Part shown: piece after piece, positions 1 through 9,589 of the stretch | How positions within the stretch are numbered: the stretch's first letter is position 1 | Layout of the letters: each line of letters opens with the position of its first letter | DNA from: Cohnella zeiphila | GTDB lineage: Bacteria > Bacillota > Bacilli > Paenibacillales > Paenibacillaceae | NCBI RefSeq assembly: GCF_014212055.1 | Contig: NZ_JACJVO010000005.1 | Coordinates: forward strand, 124,001-188,000 | Length of the DNA: 64,000 nucleotides | Reading direction: 5' to 3' | Translations under genes and position numbers: made by a program | The notes under the pieces: model-generated | The model's database searches: none | The model's input: the letters and a program-made list of their open reading frames with translations, nothing else | What the model was told of the DNA's origin: nothing

Positions 1-140
1 CTCAAGCGCACACCTGGCGCCTGATCTCAGAAACGCAGCTATAAGGGGGTAAACGAAGACGTAGCCGAAGGGAGTCGCAGCCTAGCTCCCTCTCTCTGTG
101 CGGCATCCGCCAACGTTCGTGTCCTTGGTCATCGCTTTTT
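1..140 (-). promoter_or_regulatory. T-box leader, copy 3 (cut by window edge)
   Basis: This is the third of three tandem T-box leaders, read leftwards. It repeats the stem I features of the two copies upstream: an AGAGAG element followed by a GGCTGCGA loop between GGGAG/CTCCC arms near 75-100, then the conserved GTTTACC segment near 50. Its T-box and terminator would lie beyond position 1, as would the controlled gene. It is called by homology to copies 1 and 2. Confidence 0.7.
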
Positions 141-149
141 TTGGATATA

Positions 150-416
150 AAAGAAAAGCCCGCCGTCCGCAAAAGGACGAGCGAGCTCGTGGTTCCACCT
201 TCATTCGGTCCGGCCGCGCCACGCGCGGCGAACCCTTCGGATTCGGTAACGGGAATTCCCGGCGGCTCTTACGCTCAAGCGCACACACGGCGCGTGATCT
301 CGGAACCGCAGCTATAAGGGGGTAAACGTCAGGCGTAGCCGAAGGGAGTCGCAGCCTAGCTCCCTCTCTCTGTGCGGCATCCGTCAACGTTCATGTCCTT
401 GGTCATCGCTTTTTTT
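150..416 (-). promoter_or_regulatory. T-box riboswitch leader, copy 2
   Basis: Read on the minus strand, this segment has the order expected of a T-box leader. AGAGAG with a GGCTGCGA apical loop lies near 350-372, a CCGTTA F-box-like element near 255, and the T-box core GGTGGAACCAC near 189-200. A GC-rich terminator hairpin with a T-run follows at about 150-185. Uncharged cognate tRNA would pair with the T-box and block the terminator. The specifier is uncertain; the conserved GTTTACC stretch could hold UAC or ACC. Confidence 0.82.
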
Positions 417-421
417 GGAAA

Positions 422-687
422 ATAAAAAGGCCCGCCGTCCGCAAAAGGACGAGCGAGCTCGTGGTTCCACCTTCATTCGATTCGGCCGCGCAACAGGCGG
501 CGAATCCTTCGGATTCGGTAACGGGAATTCCCGGCGATTCCTACGCTCGGGCGCGGCGCGCACGATTTCAGAACCGCAGCTGCAAGGCGGTAAACGCTGG
601 CGCAGCCGAAGGGAGTCGCAGCCTAGCTCCCTCTCTCTGAACGGCATCTTCCGGCGATCATGTCCTTGGTCGAAGCTTTTGATGTTG
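422..687 (-). promoter_or_regulatory. T-box riboswitch leader, copy 1 (promoter-proximal)
   Basis: This is the first leader after the promoter at 694-722. The AGAGAG element and apical loop fall at about 615-640, the F-box-like CCGTTA near 522, and the T-box core GGTGGAACCAC at about 461-472. A terminator with the GTCC-TTTTGC-GGAC hairpin and T-run lies at 424-455. It is nearly identical to copy 2 at an offset of about 270 nt, which shows tandem duplication. Three terminators in series would make expression respond very steeply to tRNA charging. Confidence 0.83.
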
Positions 688-693
688 GAATTC

Positions 694-722
694 ATTCTAA
701 GGAAAACCGCGCCTCGTGTCAA
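694..722 (-). promoter_or_regulatory. Sigma-A promoter of the T-box array
   Basis: On the minus strand a perfect -35 TTGACA (717-722) is followed after exactly 17 nt by -10 TAGAAT (694-699). Transcription would start near 687, just before copy 1. I see no comparable promoter between the three leaders, so they are probably on one transcript. Confidence 0.8.
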
Positions 723-858
723 TCCGTTCTTCGCGCGGGAAATCGTCCCATTTCAGGCGGATCGGGGCATGTTTTGGAACATCCTTGCGTGGAGGCAAGT
801 TTGGAAACGCTTCATAATCAAGAGTGGATTCAAATCTATTGGGGACAGGAGGTCTTTT

Positions 859-3858
859 ATGTTTGGCAAAGCGGCAAAAACGGTTCTTCTGCTGGTCTTG
901 TTCTGCTCCTGGATCGGGTTCTCCCTGGGAGCGCCCGGAAGCGGAACGGCCCGCGCCGAGGACGCGGCGGTTGCCTACGAAGCCGAGGCGGCGGGCAATA
1001 CGCTGACGGGCAACGCTTCGGTCGCCGACTGCGCGGCCTGCTCCGGCGGGAAAAAGGTCGGAGGGCTCTACCAGGGCGCTTCGCTGCAGTTCAACGGCGT
1101 GACGGTAGCGGAGGCCGGAGCGTACAAGGTGACGGTATCCTACGTCTCCGGCGATCCTCGTTCGGCCAATGTCAGCGTGAACGGCGGGGAGAAGGAGTAC
1201 GTGGAATTTCCCGCTACCGCGAACTGGGACACGGTCGGCAGCTACGACGTGACGCTTGAACTGCAGGCGGGAACGAACACGATCACGTTCGACGACAACA
1301 ACTGGTACGCGCCGGACATCGACCGGATCGTCGTGGCTCCTGCTTCGGGAAGCGATCCCGGGACGACGCCTGGCGTCGTCTACGAGGCGGAGGCGGCCGG
1401 CAACGTCCTGACGGGCAACGCTGCGGTGTCCGACTGCGGCGCCTGCTCGGGCGGGAAGAAGGTAGGAGGCCTGTACGGAGGGAGTTCGCTGCTGTTCCCG
1501 GACGTGACGGCGGAAGCGGCGGGAGACTACGAGATCGAGCTGTCGTTCATCTCCGGCGATCCGCGCGCCTTCTATGTCACCGTTAACGACGGCGAGTCGC
1601 AGCTGTACGATTCGCTCAAAACCGCCGACTGGAACACGCTCGGCACGTACAAGCTGACGGTTCCGCTTCAGGCGGGCGGCAACCGGATCTTGTTCTCAGA
1701 CGGCAACGGTTATTCGCCCGACCTGGACCGCATCACGGTGCGCCCGGCGACCCAGGCCGAACAGCCCGGCGCGGACGAGGGAAGCATCGGAGACGCGCTG
1801 ACTCCGGTTCCCTATGGCGCGATTACGGTGACGCCTTACACGGCGGGGGCCGTCATTACGAACGGCTCGTACAGCATGACGTATCATAGCGCTACCGGCT
1901 ATGCCGACTACGAGTGGCCCGGCGGGCAGAAAGTGACCGGCGTCTCCGGACAAATGAAGCTGGACGGACAGACGCTGCAGACGACGGATTACGAGACGCA
2001 TTCTTTTTCGGTGCAAAGCGTGGTTCCGATTCACGACGGCTTCGGCCAAGGCATCGAGGTCGTCTTCGTCAACGAAGCGGCCGGCAAGCCGACGCTGAAG
2101 CAGGTGTATGATTTCTATGAAGGCCGTTCCTACTTCCTGACGCGGCTGGACGCCGTCTCGGAGACGGCGATCTCGACCAACTACATGGCGCCGATCGCCG
2201 TGAGCCGGCCGGATGCGGTGAAGAGCGGCCAAGGCACGAACGACCGCGTGCTGACCGTTCCGTTCGACAACGACGCCTGGATTCGCTTCAAAGCCCAGAG
2301 CGTCAACCGTTCGGATACGAGCTATGAAGTGACGGCCGTGTACGACAACGACTCCCGGACCGGCCTCATTCTGGGCTCCGTCACGCACGACAAGTGGAAA
2401 ACGGGCATCGACTGGAGCGGCTCGGGCGGCAAGCTGAACAAGATGACCGTGTACGGAGGCGCCTCTTCGTCCGTTACTCACGACAGTCAGCCGCACGGCA
2501 GCTTGTCCGGCACGACGGTATCGTCTCCGACGATTCTGGCGGGCGGCTTCGCCGATTACCGGACCGGTCTGGAGGAGTATGGAAAAGCGAACGCCGTCGT
2601 CGCGCCGCCGCTGCCCTTGAGCGCGGATCTGCCGCAGGGCGTGCCGGTCGGGTGGAACAGCTGGGGCGCGTTCGGCAGCGGCCTCTCGTATCAGGACGTC
2701 GTCGATACGTCGAACTATTTTCACGACCATCTGCCTTTGATGAACAACGATGGGGCCACCTACGTCAATCTGGACTCCTACTGGGACAACCTGAGCGACC
2801 AGCAGCTCGGCCAGGCGGTATCGGTCATCAAGGGCAACGGCCAGAACGCCGGCATCTACTGGGGACCGTTCGTTTATTGGGGCAACAATATGAGCCAAAC
2901 CGTGGAAGGAACGGACGGACAGTATACGTACGGGGACATCGTGCTCAAAGACGCGAACGGCAATCCGCTGCCGACGCTGGACGGAGCATACGCGCTCGAT
3001 CCGACGAACCCGGGCACGAAAGAGCGGATCGACTACTACCTGGGACGGTTCAAAAATCTCGGCTTTACGTACATCAAGCTGGACTTCCTGACGCACGGCT
3101 CGCTGGAGGGCGTCCATGCCGATCCGGCGGTAACGACGGGCATTCAGGCGTACAACGAGGGGATGGCTTACATCGACCAAGCGCTGGACGGCTCGATGTT
3201 CATCAGCGAATCGATCTCCCCGATCTTCCCGTCGCAGTACGCGCACAGCCGTCGAATCTCCTGCGACACGTACGGGCAGATCAACGAGACGGAGTACGAG
3301 CTCAACTCTTTGACGTACGGCTGGTGGCAGAACGGGACGATCTACCGCTACACCGACCCGGACCATATGGCGCTGTCGCGGGCGGGCTCGCTGACCGAAG
3401 CTCGCAGCCGGGTCAATTCGGCGGTCATCTCCGGCACCGTATTCCTCGATTCGGACGACGTGAACGACCCGACCGCCCGGCAGTACATGACGGAGCTTTA
3501 CGGGAATCCGCTCGTCAACGGCTTGGCCGTTCGCGGCGAGGCATTCCGTCCGGTCGAGGGCAACACGAACGCCAACGCGGCGGACACGTTCGTCCTGAAG
3601 GACGGGGATTCCGCGTATGTGGCGGTGTTCAACTACAGCGGCAGCTCGCCCGCCGAGAAAACGATCGACCTGTCGCGCCTCGGCCTGAGCGCGGACGCCA
3701 AGTATACGACGCTGGACCTGTGGACGGGCGAGCGAGGAAAGGTAAGCGGGACGCTGTCGCTCACGCTTCAGCCGGCGGAGTCCCGCTTGATCAAGATCGC
3801 GGCTCCCACGTGCATGCAGCCGAAGGTCGATCCTTGCAAAAGCACGAAGCCGAAATGA
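859..3858 (+). CDS. Secreted clan GH-D (alpha-galactosidase-like) glycosidase with two CBM35/CBM6-like modules
   Basis: This 999-residue protein starts at the ATG preceded by AGGAGG at 847-852. Residues 1-32 look like a signal peptide ending in ARA. Two homologous modules of about 130 residues (about 36-160 and 175-300) each begin with YEAEAAGN and end in DIDRI or DLDRI, like CBM35/CBM6 sugar-binding domains. The catalytic part resembles GH27/GH36 barrels: WNSW at 599-602, KLDF with the likely nucleophile D742, and ISCD with the likely acid/base D803. A C-terminal beta-sandwich follows. A cytoplasmic paralogue lies at 23158. It probably trims galactose-bearing polysaccharide outside the cell. 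The exact substrate is inferred; the GH-D placement is firm and the GH number is not. Confidence 0.85.
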   Translation: MFGKAAKTVLLLVLFCSWIGFSLGAPGSGTARAEDAAVAYEAEAAGNTLTGNASVADCAACSGGKKVGGLYQGASLQFNGVTVAEAGAYKVTVSYVSGDPRSANVSVNGGEKEYVEFPATANWDTVGSYDVTLELQAGTNTITFDDNNWYAPDIDRIVVAPASGSDPGTTPGVVYEAEAAGNVLTGNAAVSDCGACSGGKKVGGLYGGSSLLFPDVTAEAAGDYEIELSFISGDPRAFYVTVNDGESQLYDSLKTADWNTLGTYKLTVPLQAGGNRILFSDGNGYSPDLDRITVRPATQAEQPGADEGSIGDALTPVPYGAITVTPYTAGAVITNGSYSMTYHSATGYADYEWPGGQKVTGVSGQMKLDGQTLQTTDYETHSFSVQSVVPIHDGFGQGIEVVFVNEAAGKPTLKQVYDFYEGRSYFLTRLDAVSETAISTNYMAPIAVSRPDAVKSGQGTNDRVLTVPFDNDAWIRFKAQSVNRSDTSYEVTAVYDNDSRTGLILGSVTHDKWKTGIDWSGSGGKLNKMTVYGGASSSVTHDSQPHGSLSGTTVSSPTILAGGFADYRTGLEEYGKANAVVAPPLPLSADLPQGVPVGWNSWGAFGSGLSYQDVVDTSNYFHDHLPLMNNDGATYVNLDSYWDNLSDQQLGQAVSVIKGNGQNAGIYWGPFVYWGNNMSQTVEGTDGQYTYGDIVLKDANGNPLPTLDGAYALDPTNPGTKERIDYYLGRFKNLGFTYIKLDFLTHGSLEGVHADPAVTTGIQAYNEGMAYIDQALDGSMFISESISPIFPSQYAHSRRISCDTYGQINETEYELNSLTYGWWQNGTIYRYTDPDHMALSRAGSLTEARSRVNSAVISGTVFLDSDDVNDPTARQYMTELYGNPLVNGLAVRGEAFRPVEGNTNANAADTFVLKDGDSAYVAVFNYSGSSPAEKTIDLSRLGLSADAKYTTLDLWTGERGKVSGTLSLTLQPAESRLIKIAAPTCMQPKVDPCKSTKPK

Positions 3859-3916
3859 GTCCAGAAAAGTTTAGAATGATTATCCATGGCAGATGAAAGA
3901 TTTCGAAGAACGAACG

Positions 3917-3947
3917 GAAACATCCACGGCTTGGCCGTGGATGTTTC
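3917..3947 (+). terminator. Hairpin terminator between convergent genes
   Basis: Fourteen-base arms (GAAACATCCACGGC and its complement) flank a 3-nt loop. It lies between the plus-strand glycosidase and the minus-strand GATase-like gene and could serve both. The T-rich stretch after the hairpin is short. Confidence 0.7.
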
Positions 3948-3976
3948 TTGCCGTTGTCGCGGCTGATAACCGGACG

Positions 3977-4708
3977 TTACTTCAAATACCGGATGAGCCG
4001 GGACCAGAACGCAGGGTAGTGCTCCCAGTTCATGAATTCCAGCGAGCCCCAATGCGGCGAGCAGTCGCTGGCGAATGCCGCCGTCTTGCCGGCTCCGAAG
4101 CTGCCGACGGTCAGAATCGCGTCGTCCCCGTGGCTCAACAGCTCCTCCGCGCCGGGCTTGGCGGTCAGCCGGTTGTAGCCGAGCAGCTTCGGCCATGCGC
4201 CCAAGCCGTCCACCAGCGGATGCGATGCGGCAACGGAGGGAGCGAAGCCGCTCGGCATCTCCGTGCGATCGTCCCCGTCCGACATCAAGACCGGCAGCGC
4301 CTCGGCCAGCACCGTATTCTTGTAGTTGGCTTTGCCTTCGATGCCCATAAAGGTCAGGTAGCCTCCGATCATCAGCAGGCCGCCGCCTTCGGCCACGAAC
4401 CGCTTGATCAGTTCCAGCGCGTTAGGAACGACCTGCATCTGATAGAAGGTCGCGTTCTGCAGCAGGAACGTATTCGCGCCCACGTCGCTGAGCACGACGG
4501 CATCGTAGGCCTGAAGCTCTTCCAGCGTTTGCGGGAAGCGCACCTGGACTTCATGCGCCGGCATGTAGGTAACGTCGATGCCGTTCTCCCGCAGACAGGA
4601 CAGCAGATATGTCGCGCCTTCCTCGTATTTGGTCGAGGTGAAGCTGTCGTAGCCTTTCGTATGAATCATATGGACGATCCAGGATTCGCCGACAAATAAA
4701 ATTTTCAT
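3977..4708 (-). CDS. Class I glutamine amidotransferase-like protein
   Basis: The start is the ATG that gives MKILFVGESW, because GGAGG lies 8 nt upstream; an ATG 15 nt earlier has no ribosome site. The 243-residue protein has a flavodoxin-like GATase1 fold, with VVLSDVGANTF near 75 and GGGLLMIGGY near 110, like the DUF1355 group. I see no Cys at the usual nucleophile elbow, where the sequence reads MIGGY, so glutaminase activity is doubtful and a binding or ThuA-like role is possible. It is the last gene of the importer operon, 54 nt after the M20 gene, so it probably belongs to the same catabolic pathway. Confidence 0.65.
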   Translation of the reverse strand: MKILFVGESWIVHMIHTKGYDSFTSTKYEEGATYLLSCLRENGIDVTYMPAHEVQVRFPQTLEELQAYDAVVLSDVGANTFLLQNATFYQMQVVPNALELIKRFVAEGGGLLMIGGYLTFMGIEGKANYKNTVLAEALPVLMSDGDDRTEMPSGFAPSVAASHPLVDGLGAWPKLLGYNRLTAKPGAEELLSHGDDAILTVGSFGAGKTAAFASDCSPHWGSLEFMNWEHYPAFWSRLIRYLK

Positions 4709-4762
4709 GGTCATGACCTCCATTTTCTGATCGGGACCTCCGCCGCGCCGAACGTTAGGCCG

Positions 4763-6073
4763 TCAGGCTTCTTCCACGCCGCACCAGTCGACGATCGTCT
4801 TGGCGATCATCTTGACCGCTTGAATCACTTCGTCCACCGGCGTGAATTCGTCGCTGTGATGGGCCAGGCTCGGATCGCCGGGACCGAAGTTGACGGTCGG
4901 AATGCCGACGTTGACGGGCCAGCCCATATCCGTATGGAAGCCCAGCCCTTCGATCTTCCCTTCTTCGCCGATCGCCTTCAGCGACCGGACGCAGGTTTGC
5001 ACGAAGGGGTGGGAGGCGTCGGTCTCCGCGCAGTCGGCGTCGACCAGCCACTCGATCTCCGGCGGATGCTCGCTCAGCCACGGGTCTTCCTTCGCCGCCG
5101 CGGCCAGGAAGTCCGTCAACTCCTTCTTCACGTTGCCGCCGACCAGCTTCTCGTCGCGTTCGGACGGCAGGTACTGCGCGTTGAACACGATCTCCGCCTC
5201 ATTGGCGAAGGAGGTGGGGTACTCGCCGGCATTGAGCTGCGCAACGTGCACTTGGCAGGGGATGGACAAGTACGGATGCGTTTTGCGAACCGCCCATTCC
5301 TCGTTCAGCCGGTCCAGCCGGCCCAGCAGATACCGAGCCTTCTTGATCGCGTCGACCGCGCCGCCGTCCTTCCAGTCCGCCTGCGGCATCTCGATATGTC
5401 CGCTGCGGCCCTGCACCTTGATCTTGCCCCACAGAATTCCTCTGCACAGCGGAGCGATCGTCAGGGAAGTCGGCTCGGTCAGAATGCAGGCGTCGGTACG
5501 GTAGCCGTGGTGGATGAAGTCCAGCGCGCCCATGCCGCCGGCTTCCTCGTCCACGACCGTCCCGACGACAACCGGGCCCTTGGGCTTGAAGCCGCTGCGG
5601 ACGACGGCTTCGATCGCCATGATCATGGCGGCGACGCCGCCCTTCATGTCGACCGTGCCGCGTCCGTACATTTTGCCGTCCGCGATCTTGCCTTCGAACG
5701 GATCGACGGTCCACTTGCTCCCCGCCATGACGACATCGATGTGGCCGAACAGCAGCAGCGACTTGCCCTTGGCGTCCGGCTCGAAGGTCGCGGCCAGATT
5801 CGGCCTGCCCGTGAAGTCTCTTCCCGGGTAATAACCGGCCATTCCTTCGTATGGCTTCAAGTCGTCGGCGACCGGCTCCCAGAGCTCGGTGCTCGCCCCC
5901 AGCCCGGACAGCTTCCGGAGCAGAAATTCCTGCAAATCCTTCTCCTTCGAAGGCGCCGGTTCGTCGAAAAACCACGGGTTAACGCTGGGAATGCGAATGA
6001 GCTGCTGCAGAAAGGACAGAATCTCCTCCCGGTGCCCGTCGATCCATTGCATAATGCGTTGTTCCTGATTCAT
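4763..6073 (-). CDS. M20 family amidohydrolase (ArgE/DapE-type)
   Basis: This is a 436-residue cytoplasmic metallo-amidohydrolase. Zinc-ligand motifs are visible: GHIDVV (H111, D113), GRGTVDMKGG (bridging D142) and VVDEEAGG (catalytic E176, ligand E177). A dimerisation domain fits residues 195-310, and a late His fits the LGFHTDMGWP segment. AAGGAG lies 8 nt before the ATG. Family members cleave N-acyl or N-carbamoyl amino acids and peptides; the substrate here is unknown. Its place between an AllA-like protein and a GATase-like protein, downstream of a complete importer, suggests hydrolysis of an imported amide or ureide. Confidence 0.88.
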   Translation of the reverse strand: MNQEQRIMQWIDGHREEILSFLQQLIRIPSVNPWFFDEPAPSKEKDLQEFLLRKLSGLGASTELWEPVADDLKPYEGMAGYYPGRDFTGRPNLAATFEPDAKGKSLLLFGHIDVVMAGSKWTVDPFEGKIADGKMYGRGTVDMKGGVAAMIMAIEAVVRSGFKPKGPVVVGTVVDEEAGGMGALDFIHHGYRTDACILTEPTSLTIAPLCRGILWGKIKVQGRSGHIEMPQADWKDGGAVDAIKKARYLLGRLDRLNEEWAVRKTHPYLSIPCQVHVAQLNAGEYPTSFANEAEIVFNAQYLPSERDEKLVGGNVKKELTDFLAAAAKEDPWLSEHPPEIEWLVDADCAETDASHPFVQTCVRSLKAIGEEGKIEGLGFHTDMGWPVNVGIPTVNFGPGDPSLAHHSDEFTPVDEVIQAVKMIAKTIVDWCGVEEA

Positions 6074-6092
6074 GCTGTCGCTCCTTCCCGGA

Positions 6093-6602
6093 TTACCCGA
6101 ACCGAATCGTGTCGCCGCTTTGGAAATTCACCCACGGATGGACCATCTCGTCGCCGAACTTGTCCGGCTTCTTCTCGATGCCGAACAGATACCGCGCATC
6201 GTCCGCGGCCGCGTATGCCGGACTGTGCCAGACGCCCCGGCCGATCACGACGGCTTGTCCGGGCTTGATCCTGAAGCACTTCACCGTGGCGGGGTCCGGC
6301 CGCTCGTCCGGATCGTCGATATCCGCGCACCGGGCGACCGGCTGAATGATCTCCCGATCGAAGGTCAGCAGCAGCTCTTCCCGGCTGACATGGCGCTCCA
6401 TCGCGTCCACGACCGGCTCTCGCCGCCGGGTGACGACCAGGCCGAAGCCGAGCGGCACGCTCGCGTCGAGCATTTGAATATAGCTCCAGCAGTCCCAGCC
6501 GTCTCCGCTCTTGGAAGGGGCGCCGGCGGGCAGATCGATGACCTTGCCGTAAGGAGCGAACGCCTCCGGCGTCAGCTCCTCGATTTGTACTTGATGCTGC
6601 AT
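6093..6602 (-). CDS. Ureidoglycolate lyase (AllA)-like protein
   Basis: This 169-residue protein resembles the ureidoglycolate lyase family, a cupin-like fold. It has an N-terminal EELTPEAFAPYGKVID, a central VTRRREPVVDAMERH and the late GRGVWHSPAY motif with its conserved His. GGGGAGG lies 10 nt before the ATG. In ureide catabolism AllA splits ureidoglycolate to glyoxylate and urea, but no other allantoin gene is nearby, so a related substrate is possible. It is followed after 19 nt by the M20 amidohydrolase, in line with joint breakdown of a nitrogenous compound. Confidence 0.75.
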   Translation of the reverse strand: MQHQVQIEELTPEAFAPYGKVIDLPAGAPSKSGDGWDCWSYIQMLDASVPLGFGLVVTRRREPVVDAMERHVSREELLLTFDREIIQPVARCADIDDPDERPDPATVKCFRIKPGQAVVIGRGVWHSPAYAAADDARYLFGIEKKPDKFGDEMVHPWVNFQSGDTIRFG

Positions 6603-6643
6603 GAATGATTGCCTCCCCGATGCTATGGCTTCAACTGTCGCGA

Positions 6644-7684
6644 TTAGAAGTCGAAGCTGTCTACGTTGTCCTTGGTCACCTGCAGCGTTCCGATGAAGAC
6701 GTTCTGGCCGTCCACTTTCACTTTGCCGACCGTCGGAATGTCCATGCCGTCCGCGATCTCCTTGCCTTGCGCCAGCTGGTCCAGCACATACACCGTCGTG
6801 TACGCCAGCTTGCCCGGATCCCAGATGATGTCTGTGTTAATCGTACCGTCCTTGATGTAGTTCTTCACGACGCTCGGCACGGCGATGCCGGTAATCGCGA
6901 TCTGGCCTTGCTTCATCGTGCCGGCCTTGACGGCCTGCTCGACCACTTCCGCGGCGGCCGGCGGCTCGCCGCCGGCGAAGCCGATAATACCCCTCAGGTC
7001 CGGGTACGTCTTGATCAGGTTCTGCGCGTTGGCGTAGGCCTTCTGCTGGTCGTCGTCGCTGGCGACGGTCGTCACCACCTGAACGTCCGGATAGTTCGCC
7101 GCGAAGTACGCCTTGGCCGCGTCCGACTTGGCGATCTGGTTCTCCGAGCCCAGCCCGGCGACCATAAAGGCCACTTTGCCCTTGCCGCCGATCTCGTCGC
7201 CGATCGTCTTGGCCAGCAGCTCGCCGACGGCCTTGTCGGTGTCCGGAGCGACATAATATTGGCGATCCGTATCCGGCGCGTCGCTGTCCCAGGTCACGAT
7301 CTGGACATTCTGTCCGGCTGCCTTCTTGAAGATCGGGCCGACCGCCTTCGCGTCGTTGGGCGATACGCCGATGCCGTCGACCTTGCGCGTCAGCATGTCC
7401 TGGATCATGTTGATCTGCTTGGAGGAGTCCGCTTCGGTCGGCGCGTTATAGACGACCTTGACGTTCAGGTCGCTTGCCGCTTGCTCGGCGCCCTTCTGGG
7501 CGGCCGCCCAATAAGCCGGACCGATGGATTTCGGATTGATGAAGTAAGTTCGGGCAGCCCCGGACGACGAAGCGTCCGAACTGCCGCTGCCGGCCGGCGC
7601 CGCATTATTCTTGCTCGTGCTTCCGCATGCCGCCAAGCTGAGCGCCATAACGCCCGTCAGTACCGTCCATGCCACTTTTCTCAT
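6644..7684 (-). CDS. RbsB-type sugar ABC transporter substrate-binding lipoprotein
   Basis: This 346-residue lipoprotein has a lipobox (LAAC, lipidated C20) followed by a Ser/Ala/Gly linker and a periplasmic-binding fold of the RbsB group. Typical segments are AYWAAAQKGAEQAASDLNVK near 60 and VDGIGVSPNDAKAV near 105. The ATG overlaps the stop of the upstream permease (ATGA), so translation is probably coupled. It is the binding component of the importer encoded at 7681-11104. The ligand cannot be read from sequence; the neighbours suggest something nitrogen-containing rather than ribose. Confidence 0.9.
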   Translation of the reverse strand: MRKVAWTVLTGVMALSLAACGSTSKNNAAPAGSGSSDASSSGAARTYFINPKSIGPAYWAAAQKGAEQAASDLNVKVVYNAPTEADSSKQINMIQDMLTRKVDGIGVSPNDAKAVGPIFKKAAGQNVQIVTWDSDAPDTDRQYYVAPDTDKAVGELLAKTIGDEIGGKGKVAFMVAGLGSENQIAKSDAAKAYFAANYPDVQVVTTVASDDDQQKAYANAQNLIKTYPDLRGIIGFAGGEPPAAAEVVEQAVKAGTMKQGQIAITGIAVPSVVKNYIKDGTINTDIIWDPGKLAYTTVYVLDQLAQGKEIADGMDIPTVGKVKVDGQNVFIGTLQVTKDNVDSFDF

Positions 7685-8634
7685 CGAGATAACCCCCTGT
7701 TAAATTGTTTGTTGCCCACGGCAATGAGCAGCAATGCGCCCAGAATAACCGCTTGATAGAGCACCGATACGCCCAGCAAATTCAGGCCGTTGCGCAGGAA
7801 CACGATAATAAGCAAGCCGATGAATGTTCCCGACAAGCTTCCCCTCCCCCCGAAAATATGTGTGCCGCCTATCAATGTAGCTGTAAGAACATCCAGCTCG
7901 ATATTGGTACCCGATGTCGCTTCCGCGCTTGCCAGACGCGACACCAGGAAGACACCCGCCATTGCCGAGAACAAGCCGCTGAGCAGAAACAAGATAAATC
8001 GCGTGCGCACGACGGAGATCCCGGAATAATGAACCGCTTCTTCGTTGTTGCCGATGCCGTAAACGTAGGTGCTGAACCTCGTCCGCTTCATGACGAAGTG
8101 GGCCAGCAGGAAAACGGCCGCGAGAAAGATCGCGTTGAACGGAACGCCGGCGATATACTGCTGGCCCAGGAAGTAGAAGCTATCCGGGTAGCCGCTGATC
8201 GGCCGGCCCTGGTTGAGGACGTAGACCAGGCCGCGCAGCATGACCAGCATCCCGATCGTCACCACGATCGCCTGCATGCGGTGCCGGGCGATCAGATAGC
8301 CGTTGACCGCGCCGCACAGCAATCCCGCCAGCAGGGCGACGAGGACGCTGGCCCAGATGTTCAGGCCGTGCTCGAAGGCGATCCCCATGCAGACGGCGGA
8401 GAAGCCGAGAATGGAGCCGACCGAGAGGTCCATCGCGCCCGAGATGACGATCATCGTCATCGGGATGGCGATCAGGCCGACCTCGACCATCTGGTTGAAG
8501 ACGTTCATGAAGTTGGTGACGGACAGGAAGTAGGGGGACAGGATGCTGAACAAGACGAGAATGAAGAGCAGCAGGAGAAGCTGGACCAGCAGCTTGTTTT
8601 GCTTGAACGAGAGCCCGATCGTCCGCATGCTCAT
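7681..8634 (-). CDS. RbsC-type ABC transporter permease (second of two)
   Basis: This is a 317-residue membrane protein with about nine hydrophobic segments. It carries the RbsC/AraH signatures SGAMDLSVGSILGFSAV near 65 and GGTHIFGGRGSLSGTFIG near 255. Start and stop both overlap their neighbours by 4 nt (ATGA). It pairs with the permease at 8631 to make a heterodimeric channel; a single RbsC would normally form a homodimer. Confidence 0.92.
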   Translation of the reverse strand: MSMRTIGLSFKQNKLLVQLLLLLFILVLFSILSPYFLSVTNFMNVFNQMVEVGLIAIPMTMIVISGAMDLSVGSILGFSAVCMGIAFEHGLNIWASVLVALLAGLLCGAVNGYLIARHRMQAIVVTIGMLVMLRGLVYVLNQGRPISGYPDSFYFLGQQYIAGVPFNAIFLAAVFLLAHFVMKRTRFSTYVYGIGNNEEAVHYSGISVVRTRFILFLLSGLFSAMAGVFLVSRLASAEATSGTNIELDVLTATLIGGTHIFGGRGSLSGTFIGLLIIVFLRNGLNLLGVSVLYQAVILGALLLIAVGNKQFNRGLSR

Positions 8635-9589
8635 ACCAGATCACCCTCTTTGCTTTTGTTTTGTCTGACGCGCTGCAAGGTGTTGATGACAATAGCCAGA
8701 ATAATCAGAAAACCGGTGGTGGCGTCTACCCAGAACGGAGAGATCTTGGAGATGATCAGGCCGTTCTTGACGATGCCCATGAACAGCACGCCGATCATCG
8801 TGCCCGCCACCGTGCCGACGCCGCCGAAGATGCTGCCCCCGCCGATCAGCACGGCGGCCATCACTTCGAAGGACAAGCTGCTGCCCGCCGTCGAGGCTTG
8901 CACGCTCCCCACCTTGGAGGCGAAGATCACGGCGGCGATGCCGACCAGCATGCCGGTCCACACGTACACGGTGAACTTGGTTCGGACTACGCTGATGCCG
9001 GCCAGCTTGGCCGCCGAACCGTTCCCGCCGATGGCGTAGATTCTTCGGCCGCCCCGGGTGAACCTCATCAGGTAGATGAAGACGGCGATCAGCACGATGG
9101 CGACGAGAAGCGGGAACGACATCCCGAGCAGCTTGCCTTGTCCGAAGTACCGGAAGCCCTCCGGGAAATTCGTCATCCAGGTGCCGCCGCTGATGCCGAC
9201 CGCGATGCCCCGGAAGATGTACATGGTGGCGAGCGTCACGATAATGTCGGGAATTTTCCGCATCGCGATGAAATAGCCGTTCACGGCCCCGCAAAGCACG
9301 CCGATGCATACGCCGAGCAGCGCCGCGATCCACGGATGGACGCCGTGATTCAGGAATACGCCGACGGAGGTGGCGGTAAGCGCCAGCACGGAACCGACGG
9401 ACAGGTCCATTCCGCCCAGCAGAATGACCATCGTCATGCCGATCGCCACGATGAAGGAGGAGATGTTCTGGTCCAGAATCAGCCTGGCGTTGTCGAACTG
9501 GAAGAAGTCGGGCGACAGGCTGGAAAACAGCGCGATGACAATAAGGGTAAACAGAACGATGGGCGCCTCGTGGATGTTCGCGATTCGCT

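Noticed and set aside
415-858. Upstream extension of the secreted glycosidase frame
   Set aside because: The frame is open back to 415, but it runs antisense through a T-box leader. The ATG at 859 has AGGAGG and begins a proper signal peptide.
824-858. cre-like GGAAACGCTTC and CATAAT before the secreted glycosidase
   Set aside because: The cre match lacks one base in the right arm and no -35 fits the CATAAT, so neither site was annotated.
1696-3366. 556-residue minus-strand open frame
   Set aside because: It lies wholly inside the glycosidase gene, has Arg/Val-rich composition typical of antisense frames in GC-rich DNA, and no recognisable domain.
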